This document shows positions 24,247-32,599 of a stretch of DNA of 64,000 nt, piece by piece. A program made the translations under genes and the position numbers. The notes under the pieces are model-generated. The model did no database searches. It saw only the letters and a list, made by a program, of their open reading frames with translations, and was not told the DNA's origin. The stretch comes from a virus, in the IMG/VR virus record IMGVR_UViG_3300035698_018475, positions 1-64,000 of that record; one strand, written 5' to 3'. Each line of letters starts with the position of its first letter. Positions within the stretch are counted from its first letter, which is position 1.

Positions 24247-24761
24247 AGAAAATTAGGATGTTAATTCTAATATTACTACTGGTTGGCTGTGCCAGTAATG
24301 GTGGGGATGAACCAGGTTGTGGTATGTATTCTAATGGCAGGTTCTGGCCAACTGATTACAATTATAAGAATACAAAACAATTTGAACAAGGCCACTTCTG
24401 GTTACCTCCAGATAAGAAAAACTGCCTGGTTGCTACAGAGCTTCCAAAAGGTAAGGTACTTTTAGTTGTACTTGGTGACAGGATTGGCATGGAGTGGCAA
24501 CGGGTCGATCCAAATACAATTCAGTTCAACCGACCTGGTAATCAGAGAGTAGATGGGTTGTACAGAATATATCAATACCCAGATCCCCATGAACCATCTC
24601 CGATAGATCCATCCTATTGGGGTTGGAAACAGGTGATGTATCACTGGCTGCGAACCGATTGCAGTGAAGAAAATGATGACTGCTATGGTGCCGATTGGAA
24701 TTTTGATGGTGGAGTTAATTTGATTGACTATGCTTTGGCGGTCCAAGAAAGGGGTTGGTGA
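24243..24761 (+). CDS. lipoprotein with dockerin-like C-terminus
   Basis: A 172-residue protein with a lipobox LLVGC near residue 15. The C-terminus reads ADWNFDGGVNLIDYALAV, the calcium-binding pattern of half a type I dockerin repeat (D-x-N-x-D-G-x-V-N-x-x-D). Such single repeats ending in Trp are common in secreted proteins of Planctomycetota and related bacteria. This may have been picked up from the host. Confidence 0.6.
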   Translation: MKKIRMLILILLLVGCASNGGDEPGCGMYSNGRFWPTDYNYKNTKQFEQGHFWLPPDKKNCLVATELPKGKVLLVVLGDRIGMEWQRVDPNTIQFNRPGNQRVDGLYRIYQYPDPHEPSPIDPSYWGWKQVMYHWLRTDCSEENDDCYGADWNFDGGVNLIDYALAVQERGW

Positions 24762-24789
24762 TGTGTGAGAAGTTTAGGAAAGGAGCCGG

Positions 24790-25155
24790 ATGATGCTAGA
24801 TGAGGGAAAAGAAATACCCTTTGATCATGTACCTGATGGTACTTCTGCTAAGGATACAACCAGTGCTAGTGGTTTTTGGCTTTCTATAAAGTCTCTGCTA
24901 GAAACATGGAATAAGCTAATTGAGATGATGGAACATCCACTGGAAGAAGCTTGGTTAGCTATTTTTGAAGCTCATGAGTTCTCCCTTCCTGATGGAGATG
25001 TTCTTATACTTCCAGTGGGTGGACTACAGGAAATGGGGATAACAAAAGATATGATCCCCCCACAGTGGGAAAAGCAGATATTTGAATCCCCGCATGTTGA
25101 AGAGGGGATTTTCATGAAACCTGTTATACCCGATCCTTTTGCAAGTAGGAATTAG
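24790..25155 (+). CDS. hypothetical protein
   Basis: A 121-residue acidic protein (AGGAG before ATG 24790/24793) with no signal peptide. It contains LPDGDVLILPVGGLQEMG and a Pro-rich end. Not recognised. Confidence 0.55.
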   Translation: MMLDEGKEIPFDHVPDGTSAKDTTSASGFWLSIKSLLETWNKLIEMMEHPLEEAWLAIFEAHEFSLPDGDVLILPVGGLQEMGITKDMIPPQWEKQIFESPHVEEGIFMKPVIPDPFASRN

Positions 25156-25186
25156 TTGTAAAAGTTGACTGAAAGAGTGGGACAAA

Positions 25187-25339
25187 ATGAAGTACATAGA
25201 GACCCAAGAAGAAGCCAGAGAGCGTCATAGAGAGTGGGAGAGGCGGGAGCGAAAACGTAATGCAGACTTTATTATAATACTGTTAATCTTTGCTGGTGCC
25301 ATTTTCATAGGAAGAGTGCTAATAGCATTACTAGTATAA
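25187..25339 (+). CDS. small single-span membrane protein
   Basis: Fifty residues: a strongly charged Arg/Glu-rich start, then one hydrophobic segment from about residue 28 to the end (FIIILLIFAGAIFIGRVL). Function unknown. Confidence 0.5.
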   Translation: MKYIETQEEARERHREWERRERKRNADFIIILLIFAGAIFIGRVLIALLV

Positions 25340-25355
25340 GTGGAGTTTAACTACT

Positions 25356-25532
25356 ATGGCTGAAAGAAGAATAATACAAGTGGAATACAATGAAAGTACC
25401 AGTTGGTACATAGTGAAGTGGGAAGAAGTGTGGCACGCAAAGTGCAGGACTATAGAATTGGCGGAAGTGGTGAGAAAATATCTACAGGATATACTGGACA
25501 GTGGGGGAGACATCACGGGGGGAGGAGATTAG
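25356..25532 (+). CDS. small hypothetical protein
   Basis: Fifty-eight residues from ATG 25356; starts RRIIQVEYNESTSWYIVKW, a beta-hairpin-like pattern. Ends in a Gly/Asp tail whose codons contain the next gene's ribosome-binding site GGAGG. Confidence 0.45.
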   Translation: MAERRIIQVEYNESTSWYIVKWEEVWHAKCRTIELAEVVRKYLQDILDSGGDITGGGD

Positions 25533-25542
25533 GAGGATAATA

Positions 25543-25683
25543 ATGCAAAAAGAAAGAGAGAAGAATCAAAGGAGTACCCAGAGAAATGAAGAGTATAAGT
25601 ATGGAGTAAATCCATTACAAGATATAATTCCTTTATATAAAAGGTTACGGTTAATGAAAGCTCTACATAAAAATAATAAATAA
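25543..25683 (+). CDS. small basic hypothetical protein
   Basis: Forty-six residues from ATG 25543, just after GGAGG; an in-frame GTG at 25501 lies in the previous gene. Highly charged, no known domain. Confidence 0.4.
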   Translation: MQKEREKNQRSTQRNEEYKYGVNPLQDIIPLYKRLRLMKALHKNNK

Positions 25684-25711
25684 ATAAATGGAGATTGATT
25701 GAGGGAGTAGT

Positions 25712-26038
25712 ATGGGTGATGATAAAACAATAAAAAAGATGGATCTTAAAGAGTTTCGAGAACTAGGTATATTGCATGAACTCAATCGTCAGTTCCTACA
25801 TCCTCTGGGTTTAGCCTTGGAAGTCAATGTTGATACCACTACTGGAGAAGTCACATTGAGTGGTATCTGGGACTATCGTCAAGATGAGGAAGGTATTTTA
25901 TACAGTAAGTTGAATGAAGAGAAGATAAGACGATTCCAGGAGTTTCAAACTCAACAACACACAAAACGTTTGAGTTGTGTGGGTTTTATCATACAAGATA
26001 CATCACTTCAAGACAAAAGGGAGGAGGAGATTAGATGA
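25712..26038 (+). CDS. hypothetical protein
   Basis: A 108-residue protein from ATG 25712 (GAGGGAG upstream). A folded core LHPLGLALEVNVDTTTGEV followed by a charged helix; this pattern is seen in many phages, but I know no function. Confidence 0.6.
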   Translation: MGDDKTIKKMDLKEFRELGILHELNRQFLHPLGLALEVNVDTTTGEVTLSGIWDYRQDEEGILYSKLNEEKIRRFQEFQTQQHTKRLSCVGFIIQDTSLQDKREEEIR

Positions 26039-26334
26039 GAGTACCTAAATACCTATATATGGTGACCGATACTGATGAGAGGATACCTTGTTATGTACAA
26101 ATAACAGAAGAAGGACCTTTGCTTATGGACTATGATGAGTCCTGTGAAGGTGGGGTTATCCCACGCCCCACTCTATTTACCTCTCTCCGTGCCGCCAAAG
26201 AAGCTGTAAGAAATACTGTAAGAGTATATTTGAAAACTTATGCTATAGACCCAAAATCGGTCACTGATATGAGAATCCACTCAAGTTTTTATAATATTGT
26301 CCAATTTGTAAATCCAATGAATAATAATAAATAA
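26035..26334 (+). CDS. hypothetical protein
   Basis: Ninety-nine residues, coupled to the gene before by a four-base overlap. Starts MRVPKYLYMVTDTDERIPC. Ends in an Asn-rich tail that merges into an AAAT repeat. Not recognised. Confidence 0.6.
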   Translation: MRVPKYLYMVTDTDERIPCYVQITEEGPLLMDYDESCEGGVIPRPTLFTSLRAAKEAVRNTVRVYLKTYAIDPKSVTDMRIHSSFYNIVQFVNPMNNNK

Positions 26335-26347
26335 ATAAATAAATAAA
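26329..26347 (+). repeat. AAAT tetranucleotide repeat at a gene end
   Basis: Four to five AAAT units run through and past the stop codon at 26332-26334, placing TAA in all three forward frames. A shorter TAAA run lies at 25677-25690 after another stop. Confidence 0.8.
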
Positions 26348-26370
26348 GCACCTTTGGTAGTACACATACG

Positions 26371-26949
26371 ATGGATCCACGGACGGAACAAGTAAAGCAC
26401 TTATCTGATTTATACAGACAAAGTGGGGATATCCTTATATTTTGCCAAATTCTTGAGAGGATAGACCCACTTATTTTGAGGCAGTTAAGGAAGTTACGCT
26501 ATCTAAGACCACAATTATATAATGTACGCAATGAAGATCTATACCAATGTGCGGTCTTAGGGATTGAGCAGGCGATAAGGGAATCCCCTGAGAGTGAAAC
26601 CCCTGCACTTCTTCAGTTGAAAATCCTATCCTGTATAGGTAAGCAGGTACATCTGTATCACAAACCAAAGGTCGAAGAGAGATTAGTCCAATATGTACCT
26701 CGCGAAACATATGAAGAAAATTGGGAAGCCCTGGATTTATCCATGGATTTGTCTTCCTTAGTACGTCAAGGTATACTGAATCAGATGGACATGGAGTTAT
26801 TCCTACTGAGGGTGCACCAGGGCTACTCGTGGATAAAGTTACGGGATCATTTCAACATATCTTGCAAGAAGCTTACATATAGATTTTACTATGTTCTTCC
26901 TATAGTCAGGAACTATCTGGAAATGTATACCCATAATGGGTTTAAGTGA
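26371..26949 (+). CDS. sigma-factor-like protein
   Basis: A 192-residue protein with two parts of the sigma-70 plan. Residues 53-69 (RNEDLYQCAVLGIEQAI) resemble region 2, where DL-x-x-x-G-x-x-GL-x-x-AI is usual. Residues 139-180 resemble region 4: D-x-E-LFLLR, then GYSWIKLRDHFNIS as a helix-turn-helix. T4 gp55 is a small phage sigma factor of about this length for late genes, and this gene precedes the portal and head genes. No clear TATAAATA promoter series was found. Confidence 0.55.
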   Translation: MDPRTEQVKHLSDLYRQSGDILIFCQILERIDPLILRQLRKLRYLRPQLYNVRNEDLYQCAVLGIEQAIRESPESETPALLQLKILSCIGKQVHLYHKPKVEERLVQYVPRETYEENWEALDLSMDLSSLVRQGILNQMDMELFLLRVHQGYSWIKLRDHFNISCKKLTYRFYYVLPIVRNYLEMYTHNGFK

Positions 26950-27039
26950 GTTGCTTTTCCGTGTAATTATTATGTAGTGGGTATGCACTGTATATAGTCC
27001 CTATGTATGTGGTGTGTAGTAGAGAGAGATGAGGATTTT

Positions 27040-29643
27040 ATGGCAAATAGGTTGTTAAATTTACTGAAAAAGATATACCCCACTCCTGCAACTCTCCCAG
27101 TCTCAGCGGTTGAAGATGTGGTTGACGCCGCGAAAGGTGGGGATAAGGATTTCAAGGAGTCATATAAAGCGATACTGGCCAGATTAGGGTCTTACACCAG
27201 TCAGATATCAGATGAGATATTTAAGTCCACAATGGTCAATTTTGAGAGGGTCATGTTATACCGTGAGATTGACCGGGCATTGATGCATTGGTTGGTAGGT
27301 TCAGCCGCTGAGTTGTTTGCTGATTACAGTACTACTTATGATAAGTTGAGAAATTCAACGGTGTGGGTGAGTTCAGAGAGTAAGAAGTATCAAAATGAGT
27401 TGAACAACATGTTGCACCAGATTGATATAGAGGAGAAGATCTACGACTGGGCGTATACTACAGGGGTTTATGGTGATTTGTTTATCCAACCTGAGGCTAT
27501 CCCCGGGATAGGTATAGTGGGTGTCAATGATGATGACCACCCGATGAATGTGTCCCGCCTGGATTACAATGTTTTAATAGGATTCTACCGTACTCCCACA
27601 GTTGTAGGTGGTACAGCCTCAACCCAAGCGGAGTTACTACCCCCGTGGGAGTATGTTCATTTCAGGTTATTGGGTGCAAAGAAGAGACGGTCTGTTCATG
27701 GGGATCCCCTGTTTAGTCAATACTCCTCAGTCCACTTCTTATCACAGGATCCCAGGCAGATGTCCAGCAAGTATGGGACGAGTCTATTGGTGAATGCACT
27801 CCCGGCTTTTAAGAGGTTACGCTTGGCTGAGGATTCCCTGTTGATGGCTAGGGCGACTCGTGGGGTTGAGAAATACATATATAAAGTTCGTGTCGATTCT
27901 TGTTTGGTGGGAAACACCAGGATCAAGCTATTAGACGGTAATTGCCCCACTATTAGAGAGATGGCACAGGATGAGGAGGCCTATATAGGTAAGAGTGTTT
28001 TGACCGTGAATGAGCTTACCCAGGAGTTGGAACCCAATAAGATCCTAGCAGTTTGTTTAACCAGGGTAGACGCTGAGTTAGTCAGAGTGCATTTGGATAA
28101 TGACAAGTATGTGGATTGTACTCCTGACCACCTATTTATGTTACGATCAGGACTTTACAAACAAGCAAAGGACTTACAGCCTAATGATAGTCTAATGCCT
28201 TACTATGAGAAGAGGTCTGAATATGATCTAAAGGGTTATAAGAAAGTGTACGATCCAGGGCTGGGTAGGTGGTATTACGTTCATCGATTAGTATCTGAAA
28301 GAGTTGGTCGGGGATTGGTCAATCATCACAAAGACTTTAATACGGACAATAATGATCCCACTAACTTGGGGGTAATGACTCAATCTGATCATATGAAGTT
28401 ACATCAAGCTACTGGGGGAGTTGGTTTTAGTGCTTGGGTGAAGGGAAGTAAACAAAGTGAAGAGCAGGTGAAGAAGAGAATAAACTCCAGGAGAAGTACA
28501 GGTAAGCCTTGGCATAGTGAGGAGACTATAAAGAAGATTAGTCAGGCAAGGAAAGGTAAAGGTACTCATTGTACTCCTCATACTGAACAAGGAAAGAAGA
28601 ATATAAGTAAGGGGAAGAAGGATGCAAACAAAGCGAAGCAGTTAAATCATAAGGTGGTTAAAGTAGAGTTTTTGTGGGAGAGGCAAAACACTTATGATAT
28701 TCAGATAGAGAATACTCCTAACTTTCCTTTGGATGTAGGTATATTTGTTCATAACTCCAATGTGGAGGCTGTGGATGCTATAATCGATCAATACGCTTCA
28801 CTGTTGAAGAAGGCGAGGGCAATAGATACCAGACCTAACAATCCCTACTTTGACCAACAGATGCAACTCCTTTCGGTCATGGAAGATATAATCATCCCCG
28901 TATGGGGGGATGTCAATGATTTAGCCATAGAGAAGATAGGGGGAGATGCAAATATCCGGTGGATAGTCGATATAGTTGAGGCCAGGAATCAGCTGGCATC
29001 ATCCCTGAGAGTGCCACTTGCATTGTTAGGGGGATTCACCCAGGAAGCCACTGGCTCTCTGGGTTCCACTTCAATAGAGCAACTGGATATCAGGTTTGGC
29101 AGGACCGCCAAGAGGGTGCAAAGGGCTTTGATCCAGGGTATAACCAGGTTATGCCAAATACATTTGGCCTATGTGGGGATGGACCCGGATCCGACTTTGT
29201 TTGAAGTTAATATGCCAGAGACCTCCACGGCTGAAGAAGAGTCGATAAAAGAGACGTTGTCTACTTCTGTGGATGCAATAGCTAGATTCATGGAGATGTT
29301 GAACAGTGTGGAGGGAGTGCAGTTCAACCAAGGGAAATTAGTTGATTTCCTCAGTCAGAAGATTATCCGTCTGGGGGATTTCCAGATAGAGGATTATATT
29401 GAAAAGGGTGAGGGGATGCTAACAGAATCCAAACGGGCCATGATAGATCTTGGTCTGGACTACATAGCCAATTCAAAGGGGTTGCCCAAGGAGTTTGGTC
29501 CAAGGTGGGGTAATAACGGGGATGTCCGGGCCTGGACTTATGCAAATAATGATCTATGGGAGTCCAAGTTTGGTCCGAAGAGTAAATGTGGAGGAAAGGT
29601 GGAGGTTAAGACCACCTATCCTGTTGAGGGTACTAAGAAGTGA
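27040..29643 (+). CDS. portal protein interrupted by an intein
   Basis: The precursor is 867 residues from ATG 27040 (GAGG upstream; ATG 27007 is less likely). Removing the intein leaves 582, normal for a myovirus portal. N-extein landmarks include YDWAYTTGVYGDLFIQPEAIPGIG and a PPWEYVHFRL segment; the C-extein has a LRVPLALLGG segment and a long helical end. The dodecameric portal would dock the terminase. The intein sits after residue 287 between Asp-Ser and Ser-Asn. Confidence 0.85.
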   Translation: MANRLLNLLKKIYPTPATLPVSAVEDVVDAAKGGDKDFKESYKAILARLGSYTSQISDEIFKSTMVNFERVMLYREIDRALMHWLVGSAAELFADYSTTYDKLRNSTVWVSSESKKYQNELNNMLHQIDIEEKIYDWAYTTGVYGDLFIQPEAIPGIGIVGVNDDDHPMNVSRLDYNVLIGFYRTPTVVGGTASTQAELLPPWEYVHFRLLGAKKRRSVHGDPLFSQYSSVHFLSQDPRQMSSKYGTSLLVNALPAFKRLRLAEDSLLMARATRGVEKYIYKVRVDSCLVGNTRIKLLDGNCPTIREMAQDEEAYIGKSVLTVNELTQELEPNKILAVCLTRVDAELVRVHLDNDKYVDCTPDHLFMLRSGLYKQAKDLQPNDSLMPYYEKRSEYDLKGYKKVYDPGLGRWYYVHRLVSERVGRGLVNHHKDFNTDNNDPTNLGVMTQSDHMKLHQATGGVGFSAWVKGSKQSEEQVKKRINSRRSTGKPWHSEETIKKISQARKGKGTHCTPHTEQGKKNISKGKKDANKAKQLNHKVVKVEFLWERQNTYDIQIENTPNFPLDVGIFVHNSNVEAVDAIIDQYASLLKKARAIDTRPNNPYFDQQMQLLSVMEDIIIPVWGDVNDLAIEKIGGDANIRWIVDIVEARNQLASSLRVPLALLGGFTQEATGSLGSTSIEQLDIRFGRTAKRVQRALIQGITRLCQIHLAYVGMDPDPTLFEVNMPETSTAEEESIKETLSTSVDAIARFMEMLNSVEGVQFNQGKLVDFLSQKIIRLGDFQIEDYIEKGEGMLTESKRAMIDLGLDYIANSKGLPKEFGPRWGNNGDVRAWTYANNDLWESKFGPKSKCGGKVEVKTTYPVEGTKK
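27901..28755 (+). mobile_element. intein with HNH/NUMOD3-type homing endonuclease
   Basis: A 285-residue intein within the portal frame. The splice domain starts with Cys1 (CLVGNTRIKLLDG), has block B TPDHLFML (74-81), a block F around 252-282, and ends FVHN (282-285) followed by Ser as the +1 residue. Residues about 136-168 carry an HNH-like segment (NHHKDFN, DHMKLH), and 205-220 (HSEETIKKISQARKGK) match NUMOD3. All splice residues look intact, so splicing and homing are both plausible. Confidence 0.85.
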
Positions 29644-29665
29644 TAGATAGATAGATAGATAAATA
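29642..29665 (+). repeat. GATA tetranucleotide repeat after the portal stop
   Basis: Five GATA units directly overlap and follow the portal TGA, adding TAG stops in several frames. Same kind of arrangement as at 26329. Confidence 0.8.
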
Positions 29666-29689
29666 CTTGAACCATAAGGAGTTACCAAC

Positions 29690-30019
29690 ATGGTGGGTAA
29701 GGATGTTGTAGCGAAGAGTAACAATGGTAATGGTTGGAAGAGTCCCAGATTTTTATTAACATTGGGTGTCATAGTAGTGGGTGGGGCATGTGCTTTTACA
29801 GTGTTAAGAGCAACAGTTGCTTTTGATTCTGCTAAGTCTGACAGAGGGGATGAGATATTGAAGGAACAGGTGGATCAAAAAGTCGATAAAGTGGAATATC
29901 AGGAGTGTATTAAGAGGGTTGAACAAAGTATTGATACTATACAGACCACTCAGGAGAGAGTGGAGGGTAAAGTGGATAAACTTCTGTTGTTGAGGGGTAC
30001 AGGTGATCCAGGTGAATAG
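29690..30019 (+). CDS. small membrane protein with coiled coil
   Basis: A 109-residue protein. One membrane segment (FLLTLGVIVVGGACAFTVL, about 21-40) is followed by a long helix in heptads to the end. AAGGAG lies upstream. Topology recalls a spanin or small envelope protein, but its place between portal and heptose-kinase genes gives no clear hint. Confidence 0.55.
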   Translation: MVGKDVVAKSNNGNGWKSPRFLLTLGVIVVGGACAFTVLRATVAFDSAKSDRGDEILKEQVDQKVDKVEYQECIKRVEQSIDTIQTTQERVEGKVDKLLLLRGTGDPGE

Positions 30020-31073
30020 GCCAAAGCTAATTTCTATTATTCAAAATGTGGCATCCACCAAGGTCCTACTGGTGGGGGACTTCATGCTCGACAGTTACAT
30101 CTATGGTGATGTTGGGAGAATATCCCCTGAGGTCCCAGTACCAATACTTGAAGTGAAGAGTAGGGAATATCACCCGGGTGGAGCGGGTGGAGTGGCGGCT
30201 AACCTGGCTAAGTTAGGGGCAGAGGTTAAGTGCTTTGGTATTGTGGGTGATGACCTTTCGGGGGACACCCTTAGGAAACTCCTATCAGATATTCCGAAAG
30301 TTGATGTAACTGGGTTGATCACCATAAAAGATGGGTTTGCCAGACCTACTACTGTTAAAGGCCGGTTCATGGGAGTATCCTCCGGTGGTCATAAACAACA
30401 ATTGCTGAGGGTGGATGAAGAACAGGTGGATCCCATTGACTCCCCGGTGAGTGATGTACTACTTAATATGATAGATTCTATCATGGAGTGGGCTGATATA
30501 GTGTGTATCCAGGATTACAACAAGGGGGTGGTCAGTCATGGTTTTTGTACTGCTTTGATACAATTAGCAAAAAGTAGTAATATCCCTGTAGTGGTGGATC
30601 CTGCAAAAATCCAGAATTACTCAAAGTATCACGGTGCTTATCTTATAAAGCCCAACAAGTTAGAACTATCTACAGTGGCACAGATGGAGGTGGATTCAAC
30701 AGAACAGATGTTAATAGCCTGTAAGAGATTGGCTTCCCTGGATATACCACATATAGTACTAACTCTTGATGGAGAGGGGATATTCCTATATTCAGACCAC
30801 TCTATTGAAGTGGGACCCAGTGCTCCAGTGGCTTCCCAAATCATACCCACCAAGGAGAGAGATATCTATGATGTCACCGGTGCGGGGGATATGGTAATAG
30901 CTGTATTGAGCCTACTTCTGGGTGGGAAGTGGGATGATCCTACTGAACCTTTAATCCTCAAAGAGTGTTGTGAACTTTGTAATATAGCTGCTGGTCTGGA
31001 AGTTGAGAAATATGGATCTTGTCCTATCACCAAGGCTGAAATAGTCCTGGAATTGGAGAGTTGTAATGAGTAA
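30003..31073 (+). CDS. HldE/RfaE-type heptose kinase-like protein (PfkB family)
   Basis: A 356-residue sugar kinase. It starts like the kinase half of HldE (VLLVGDFMLDSYIYGDVGRI) and has the glycine-rich PfkB signature HPGGAGGVAANLAKLGA, KPNKLEL, and the catalytic DVTGAGD (290-296). In bacteria this enzyme phosphorylates D-beta-D-heptose 7-phosphate for LPS core synthesis; the cytidylyl/adenylyl-transferase half is absent. GTG 30003 follows GAGGGG. Why a phage carries it between head genes is unclear: changed surface sugars, or interference with heptose-phosphate signalling, are possibilities. Confidence 0.75.
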   Translation: MIQVNRPKLISIIQNVASTKVLLVGDFMLDSYIYGDVGRISPEVPVPILEVKSREYHPGGAGGVAANLAKLGAEVKCFGIVGDDLSGDTLRKLLSDIPKVDVTGLITIKDGFARPTTVKGRFMGVSSGGHKQQLLRVDEEQVDPIDSPVSDVLLNMIDSIMEWADIVCIQDYNKGVVSHGFCTALIQLAKSSNIPVVVDPAKIQNYSKYHGAYLIKPNKLELSTVAQMEVDSTEQMLIACKRLASLDIPHIVLTLDGEGIFLYSDHSIEVGPSAPVASQIIPTKERDIYDVTGAGDMVIAVLSLLLGGKWDDPTEPLILKECCELCNIAAGLEVEKYGSCPITKAEIVLELESCNE

Positions 31074-31731
31074 ATTTCAAGATTTACACAAGAGTGTGAA
31101 GGAAAAGGTTTCTAAGTCTATTACAGAAAAGGGTAAACCCTCGAAAGATTTACTTCAGAAAGAGAAAATAGTAGCCCAAGCACAAAAAATTATTCTGGCC
31201 AATAGTTTTAAACTTGTAGAAGTAGAAGAATATGAGAAGCAAGATGGGGACTATCTTTATGAGGATCCTTCTGAAAATCAGGTAGGTATTTCTCGAGACG
31301 CTTTTACTCCAGATGAATATGAGATACCGGGGGTACCAGATATTGCCATAAGTATAACTTCTGCTTATGGTGGATATAGTAATAGGTACAATTTTCGTTT
31401 GGAGAAAGGAAAAGTAGTAGCCGGTGAAGAGGAAATTGAGACTAAGATGGATCTGGATCAGGAACTGAAAAATCTGGAGAAAGGCGTGAATGAAAAGGTC
31501 CGTGATGGGGATGTTACTTTTGTCGAGGATGGTGCGGAGCATTTGAACCATGCGACAGAACAAATAGGGGAAGTCATAGAAGAGTTGAATAATGCTATCC
31601 GTAACCTGGGGAGAAGAGTCAAAGCAAAGTATGGTAATCAATTAGAGAGAGTAAAGACTAAGCTGACGAAAATCAATGATGAGATAAGTCAAGTACAGGA
31701 TGATGTAGAACAGGCGTTGGGTGAGGAATAA
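31066..31731 (+). CDS. probable packaged protein with shared N-terminal leader
   Basis: A 221-residue protein. The first 15 residues (MSKFQDLHKSVKEKV) match the starts of the proteins at 32600 and 33491, while the rest differs. ITE (19-21) fits a gp21-type cleavage site. The C-terminal half is a long coiled coil. It overlaps the heptose-kinase gene by eight bases. Confidence 0.6.
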   Translation: MSKFQDLHKSVKEKVSKSITEKGKPSKDLLQKEKIVAQAQKIILANSFKLVEVEEYEKQDGDYLYEDPSENQVGISRDAFTPDEYEIPGVPDIAISITSAYGGYSNRYNFRLEKGKVVAGEEEIETKMDLDQELKNLEKGVNEKVRDGDVTFVEDGAEHLNHATEQIGEVIEELNNAIRNLGRRVKAKYGNQLERVKTKLTKINDEISQVQDDVEQALGEE

Positions 31732-31734
31732 GTG

Positions 31735-32229
31735 ATGGGTGATGTAGATCCCGAAATACGTAAACAAGTGATACAAGCCACTCTTGGTGGTACTGCTCTC
31801 AACGAGTTAAAGAAAAGTCTAGTTAATAGGAAAGAAGTAGATTTTGCTACGAAGAATTGTTCTCCAGTGGGTACTCCCACGGCCGTCAGTTCTAGGAGAG
31901 TGGTATTACATACTAAGACTTGCTGCCCTTGTTGTAAGTCAGCTATTACAGAGGGCAGCAGGTTTTGTTCTTCCTGTGGAGAAAAGGTGGATCACCCCGT
32001 ATTAGAGAATAACATGGCTAACAGCTTGGAATCGGGACAATCCCCTCTTAGGGGAGAGCCTGAGAAGCCTAAGAACGGTTCTAGTCTGAATGCAACACTT
32101 GAGAAGGTGTTACAAAACAAAGAGGAAGTGCATGACTTATCTGAGAGTGAGAAGTCGGGGTTGAGGCAAGAGGTTCTGGCAGATATGGATACCTCCCTGG
32201 TGGGTAAAATTATGTCAGGAGTGTTCTAA
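31735..32229 (+). CDS. zinc-ribbon protein
   Basis: From ATG 31735 (or GTG 31732), 164 residues. CCPCC and CSSCGEK form a zinc ribbon near the middle; the ends are helical and charged. Probably a head accessory gene by context; not recognised. Confidence 0.55.
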   Translation: MGDVDPEIRKQVIQATLGGTALNELKKSLVNRKEVDFATKNCSPVGTPTAVSSRRVVLHTKTCCPCCKSAITEGSRFCSSCGEKVDHPVLENNMANSLESGQSPLRGEPEKPKNGSSLNATLEKVLQNKEEVHDLSESEKSGLRQEVLADMDTSLVGKIMSGVF

Positions 32230-32588
32230 TGTTTAGTAAAATACTTGAGTTTGTGAAGGATAGATCTCATTTAAGTACTGCCAAACTAAGAGTGGTTGTA
32301 CAGTGGCCGGAATCAGAAGGTAAATTATCTTCCAAGCAGGTTCGATCTTTGCTGAATAAAGAGATCAGAAAGTTGGGAGTAGTATTGGGTGATGTAGAAT
32401 GTGTCCCAACTGAATTAGTGGGGAGAGATAAATCCGTGATTGGTCCCAGAAGAGTGCATCAGTTATATTTTGATCTTCGGTATGATCCTGGGAACAAACC
32501 ATCCAAGAAAGATATAGAGCTTGCACTGGGTAATATCTTTGAACCAGTAGGTGGTAAGATTCAGAGAGTACAAACATCAGGATTTTAA
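32229..32588 (+). CDS. hypothetical protein, leader-like N-terminus
   Basis: A 119-residue protein starting MFSKILEFVKDRSHLS, a short amphipathic helix like those of several neighbours, then a compact alpha/beta domain ending in a RVQTSGF tail. One-base overlap with the gene before. Confidence 0.55.
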   Translation: MFSKILEFVKDRSHLSTAKLRVVVQWPESEGKLSSKQVRSLLNKEIRKLGVVLGDVECVPTELVGRDKSVIGPRRVHQLYFDLRYDPGNKPSKKDIELALGNIFEPVGGKIQRVQTSGF

Positions 32589-32599
32589 GGAGTATATAA

